Of a stretch of 64,000 nt of DNA, positions 61,922 to 64,000 are shown in pieces. Source of the stretch: Methylobacterium sp. C25 (GTDB lineage: Bacteria; Pseudomonadota; Alphaproteobacteria; Rhizobiales; Beijerinckiaceae); contig NZ_JAAUVI010000007.1 of NCBI RefSeq assembly GCF_021352225.1, positions 133,601-197,600 on the forward strand, in the 5' to 3' direction. Each line of letters starts with the position of its first letter. The first letter of the stretch is position 1. The notes under the pieces are model-generated. The model was not told where the DNA came from. It saw only the letters and a list, made by a program, of their open reading frames with translations, and made no database searches. The position numbers and the translations under genes were made by a program.

Positions 61922-62911
61922 ATGGCGCCTTCTCTTCCCGACATGAACACGATCCGCGAACGATTGCTCGCCGGGGACCGCGCGGCGCTCGCGCGCGCAA
62001 TCACCTTGGCCGAGTCGCGACGGGCCGATCATCGTGCGGCAGTGCGCGACCTGATAGACGCGGTCCTTCCGGAGACGGGAAAAGCGATCAGGGTCGGGAT
62101 CACCGGCGTGCCGGGGGTCGGCAAATCGACCACCATCGACACGCTCGGCAGCCAGCTGACCAAGGCGGGGCACAAGGTCGCCGTGCTCGCGGTCGACCCG
62201 TCCTCGACCCGCACAGGCGGCTCGATCCTCGGCGACAAGACCCGGATGGCGCAACTCGCGCAGGACCGGAATGCATTCATCCGTCCCTCGCCATCCTCCG
62301 GAACGCTGGGCGGTGTGGCGGCCAAGACCCGTGAGACCATGTTGCTCTGCGAGGCGGCCGGGTTCGACGTCATCCTGGTGGAGACGGTGGGCGTCGGTCA
62401 GTCCGAGACCGCGGTGGCCGATCTCACCGATTTCTTTCTCGTCCTGATGTTGCCGGGTGCCGGCGACGAGTTGCAGGGCATCAAGAAGGGCATCCTCGAG
62501 CTCGCCGACATGATCGCAGTCAACAAGGCCGATGACGGGGACGGCGAGAAACGTGCGCGCGCCGCCGCTTCGGACTATCGCGCTGCGCTCCACATCCTGA
62601 CGCCGGCCTCCGCGACTTGGTCACCGCCCGTCGTCACGATCTCGGGGTTGCACGGGAAGGGCCTCGACGACCTTTGGTCGAAGATCGAGGATCACCGCCG
62701 GAAGCTGACCGCGACCGGCGAGATCGACGAGCGGCGCAGGAAGCAGGATGTGAGATGGATGTGGGCGCTGGTCCATGAGCGCTTGCACCAGAAGCTCACG
62801 GGGAGCGCTGAGGTCCGCAAGGCGACGACCGAAGCCGAGAAATCGGTGGCGAGCGGCGAGCATTCTCCGGCGGCCGGCGCCCAGGCCATTTCCGAGCTGA
62901 TCGGTCTTTGA
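61922..62911 (+). CDS. meaB: Methylmalonyl-CoA mutase-associated GTPase MeaB
   Basis: This 329-residue G3E-family GTPase protects and reloads the B12-dependent methylmalonyl-CoA mutase. The P-loop is GITGVPGVGKSTTIDTL, then AVDPSSTRTGGSILGDKTRM, FIRPSPSSGTLGGVAAKTRE (switch region), VETVGVGQSETAVADLTDFF, and NKAD for base recognition. A C-terminal dimerisation helix contains KQDVRWMWALVHERLHQKL. In methylotrophs MeaB is needed for the ethylmalonyl-CoA/glyoxylate-regeneration route. ATG 61922 gives the usual length. Its stop overlaps the TTG start of the next gene. Confidence 0.96.
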   Translation: MAPSLPDMNTIRERLLAGDRAALARAITLAESRRADHRAAVRDLIDAVLPETGKAIRVGITGVPGVGKSTTIDTLGSQLTKAGHKVAVLAVDPSSTRTGGSILGDKTRMAQLAQDRNAFIRPSPSSGTLGGVAAKTRETMLLCEAAGFDVILVETVGVGQSETAVADLTDFFLVLMLPGAGDELQGIKKGILELADMIAVNKADDGDGEKRARAAASDYRAALHILTPASATWSPPVVTISGLHGKGLDDLWSKIEDHRRKLTATGEIDERRRKQDVRWMWALVHERLHQKLTGSAEVRKATTEAEKSVASGEHSPAAGAQAISELIGL

Positions 62912-63543
62912 GCGCGCAAGAGCTCCTGATCGTCGGCTTCGGCGCCTTCCCGAGGGTCCCGATCAATCCGAGCGGGCTGCTGGCCCGCCGCGTCGCAGCC
63001 TCTCCGCGCCTGAAGCTATTGCTCGGCGCAAGGCCGGATTGCCGAGTGCTACGCACGGCCTATTCGGCCATCGGCTCGGAGCTCGAACCGGCGCTCGCCG
63101 AGGCGCGGGACGCCGTGGTGATGATCGGAGTTGCCATGCGCGCCCGGCGGATCCGCGTCGAGACCAGGGCTCGCAATCGAACCAATCTTCTGTTTCCCGA
63201 TGCGGATGGATGGCTGCCGCCGCGTCTTGGCCTCGATCGAAGCGGGCCGGCACAGCGAACCAGCCGGCACGCACGCGCCGCACTCATCGCCCTGCGACGA
63301 CGAGGAGTCGATGCCGCCCCATCGCGGGATGCCGGCGCCTATCTCTGCAACGCCACCTACTACCGCGCCCTGGCCGAGGGCCGACCGACGCTGTTCCTGC
63401 ATATCCCACGCTTGCCCGACCCGGGGCGGCCGAGGCGCCATCGGGTTTCGCGTCGCGAGCGGCCGCTCGAATCCTGGACGCAGGCCTTCGTGGACGTTGC
63501 CCTGATTTTGCTGGCCCGCGCACGATCGCAGGGTCCCAGGTAG
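62908..63543 (+). CDS. Pyroglutamyl-peptidase I-like cysteine peptidase (C15 family)
   Basis: This 211-residue protein starts at a TTG that overlaps the meaB stop (TTGA). It has the C15 pattern: LLIVGFGAFPRVPINPSGLL (N-terminal GFGxF and NPS), MIGVAMRARRIRVETRARNR with the catalytic Glu (near residue 90), SRDAGAYLCNATYYRALAEG with the nucleophile Cys (near 146), and TLFLHIPRLPDPG with the His. Relatives remove N-terminal pyroglutamate. The sequence is divergent, so other amidase specificity is possible. Coupling to meaB is unexpected and unexplained. Confidence 0.82.
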   Translation: MSAQELLIVGFGAFPRVPINPSGLLARRVAASPRLKLLLGARPDCRVLRTAYSAIGSELEPALAEARDAVVMIGVAMRARRIRVETRARNRTNLLFPDADGWLPPRLGLDRSGPAQRTSRHARAALIALRRRGVDAAPSRDAGAYLCNATYYRALAEGRPTLFLHIPRLPDPGRPRRHRVSRRERPLESWTQAFVDVALILLARARSQGPR

Positions 63544-63702
63544 GCCCATCAAGCAGGGGAGGGGAGCGGACAATCAGTGCGTTCGCATCCCGTCTGCAAG
63601 CTGACTGGTCGGACCGACCCACACCCCCGTTCCGGGGATGCCGCCAGAAAAGCACCTGGCCGCCCGGAAACGGCAATCTTCGCTCCAACCGCATTTTTTG
63701 TG

Positions 63703-63731
63703 TTGACCTCGCTTGGGGCGATCCTTATACG
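63703..63731 (+). promoter_or_regulatory. Sigma-70-type promoter P1
   Basis: The -35 box TTGACC (63703-63708) and -10 box TATACG (63726-63731) are separated by exactly 17 bases. This is a much closer match to consensus than usual in this GC-rich genome, and a T run precedes the -35 box. Confidence 0.65.
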
Positions 63732-63892
63732 GCTCTTCATCGGCGCCGGCCGCGAGAGCGGAACGGGCGCTGACGCATCTTCTGAGAGTTCGCGGATGGT
63801 ACGATCCGGTTCACGCCGGTCGGCCTTCTGTTGTTTTCTGCTAAGGGTGCGACAGTCGATTGAGACGGTTCGAAACTTTCGAATTTTCCCAG

Positions 63893-63921
63893 TTGACACG
63901 GTTTCGGAGGGGCTTTAAACG
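63893..63921 (+). promoter_or_regulatory. Sigma-70-type promoter P2, rRNA-like
   Basis: A perfect -35 box TTGACA (63893-63898) is followed after 16-17 bases by TTAAAC/TAAACG (63915-63921) and a GGCGCCTCC discriminator region resembling rRNA promoters of Hyphomicrobiales. An AT-rich stretch (about 63865-63890) upstream could act as an UP element. Confidence 0.65.
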
Positions 63922-64000
63922 GCGCCTCCACTTCGGAGCGGGGCCGGTTGATCTGGTCTTCTTCTGAGGCTCTACAGAGAAGATCTTGGGCTTTGCCTGT

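Larger units (their letters stand above)
63544..64000. other. Promoter/leader region at right edge, probably of a ribosomal RNA operon
   Basis: No protein gene is supported (frames at 63577-63918 lack any domain). Two strong sigma-70-like promoters in tandem, both rightward, are followed by about 80 bases of GC-rich and then AT-containing leader with no start codon. This is the usual design upstream of 16S rRNA in Hyphomicrobiales. Confidence 0.55.

Noticed and set aside
63577..63918. 113-codon plus-strand frame near the right edge
   Set aside because: It runs through both predicted promoters and has no domain or ribosome-binding site.

Overview
This is 64 kb of GC-rich chromosome from an alphaproteobacterium, most likely order Hyphomicrobiales (Rhizobiales) and plausibly Methylobacteriaceae. 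The clues are the conserved blocks rpsF-rpsR-DUF2232-rplI-dnaB and pdxJ-acpS-lepB-rnc-era, a RegB/RegA (ActS/ActR) redox pair, two intracellular PHB depolymerases, a MeaB GTPase, and CsbD, DUF6894 and DUF2188 stress-type small proteins. All calls come from reading the sequence and from family knowledge; no database search was run.

Layout. 1-3.5 kb: minus-strand ribosomal/replication block, with dnaB cut by the window edge. 3.8-6.7 kb: a LHPP-like phosphatase, an AT-richer exported orphan, and about 0.9 kb of gene-less DNA ending in a long palindrome. 6.7-8.4 kb: cobalt-type nitrile hydratase alpha, beta and accessory genes, coupled by overlapping stop/start codons. 8.5-14.3 kb: pyruvate kinase, a Tat-exported haloacid-dehalogenase-like protein, and a tartrate/D-malate dehydrogenase plus MFS transporter unit divergent from a GntR/FCD regulator with clear palindromic operators. 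14.4-19 kb: pdxJ-acpS-lepB-(lepB fossil)-rnc-era. 19-30.4 kb: housekeeping and accessory genes (LysE exporter, two RNA-modification genes, creatininase-family amidase, CsbD proteins, phaZ, regBA, an exonuclease with a SWIM zinc-finger tail). 30.5 kb: tRNA-Thr(CGT), followed by gene-poor DNA.

32-45 kb is the accessory centre of the window. It holds an IclR regulator, an AhpD-like protein, an AcuI-type acryloyl-CoA reductase, a complete tripartite tricarboxylate transporter (TctA, TctB, TctC), a D-2-hydroxyacid dehydrogenase, an enolase-superfamily enzyme, an acyl-CoA ligase, a crotonase-fold enzyme, a cysteine-dioxygenase-family thiol dioxygenase, a glutathione transferase and a nitroreductase. 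Together they look like an uptake and catabolism unit for a small, probably sulfur-containing, carboxylic acid. This is the best candidate for an undescribed system.

45-64 kb: ogt, a second phaZ, a GabD-like dehydrogenase, a class II amidotransferase, rpsU, argJ-SIMPL-mutT (the SIMPL gene is frameshifted), comF, an L,D-transpeptidase, meaB and a coupled pyroglutamyl-peptidase-like gene. Two tandem strong promoters at the right edge probably drive a ribosomal RNA operon just outside the window.

Signs of decay are scattered through the window: a lepB remnant, a nonsense codon near the start of the AhpD-like gene, the SIMPL frameshift, and a comF reading frame without a canonical start codon.
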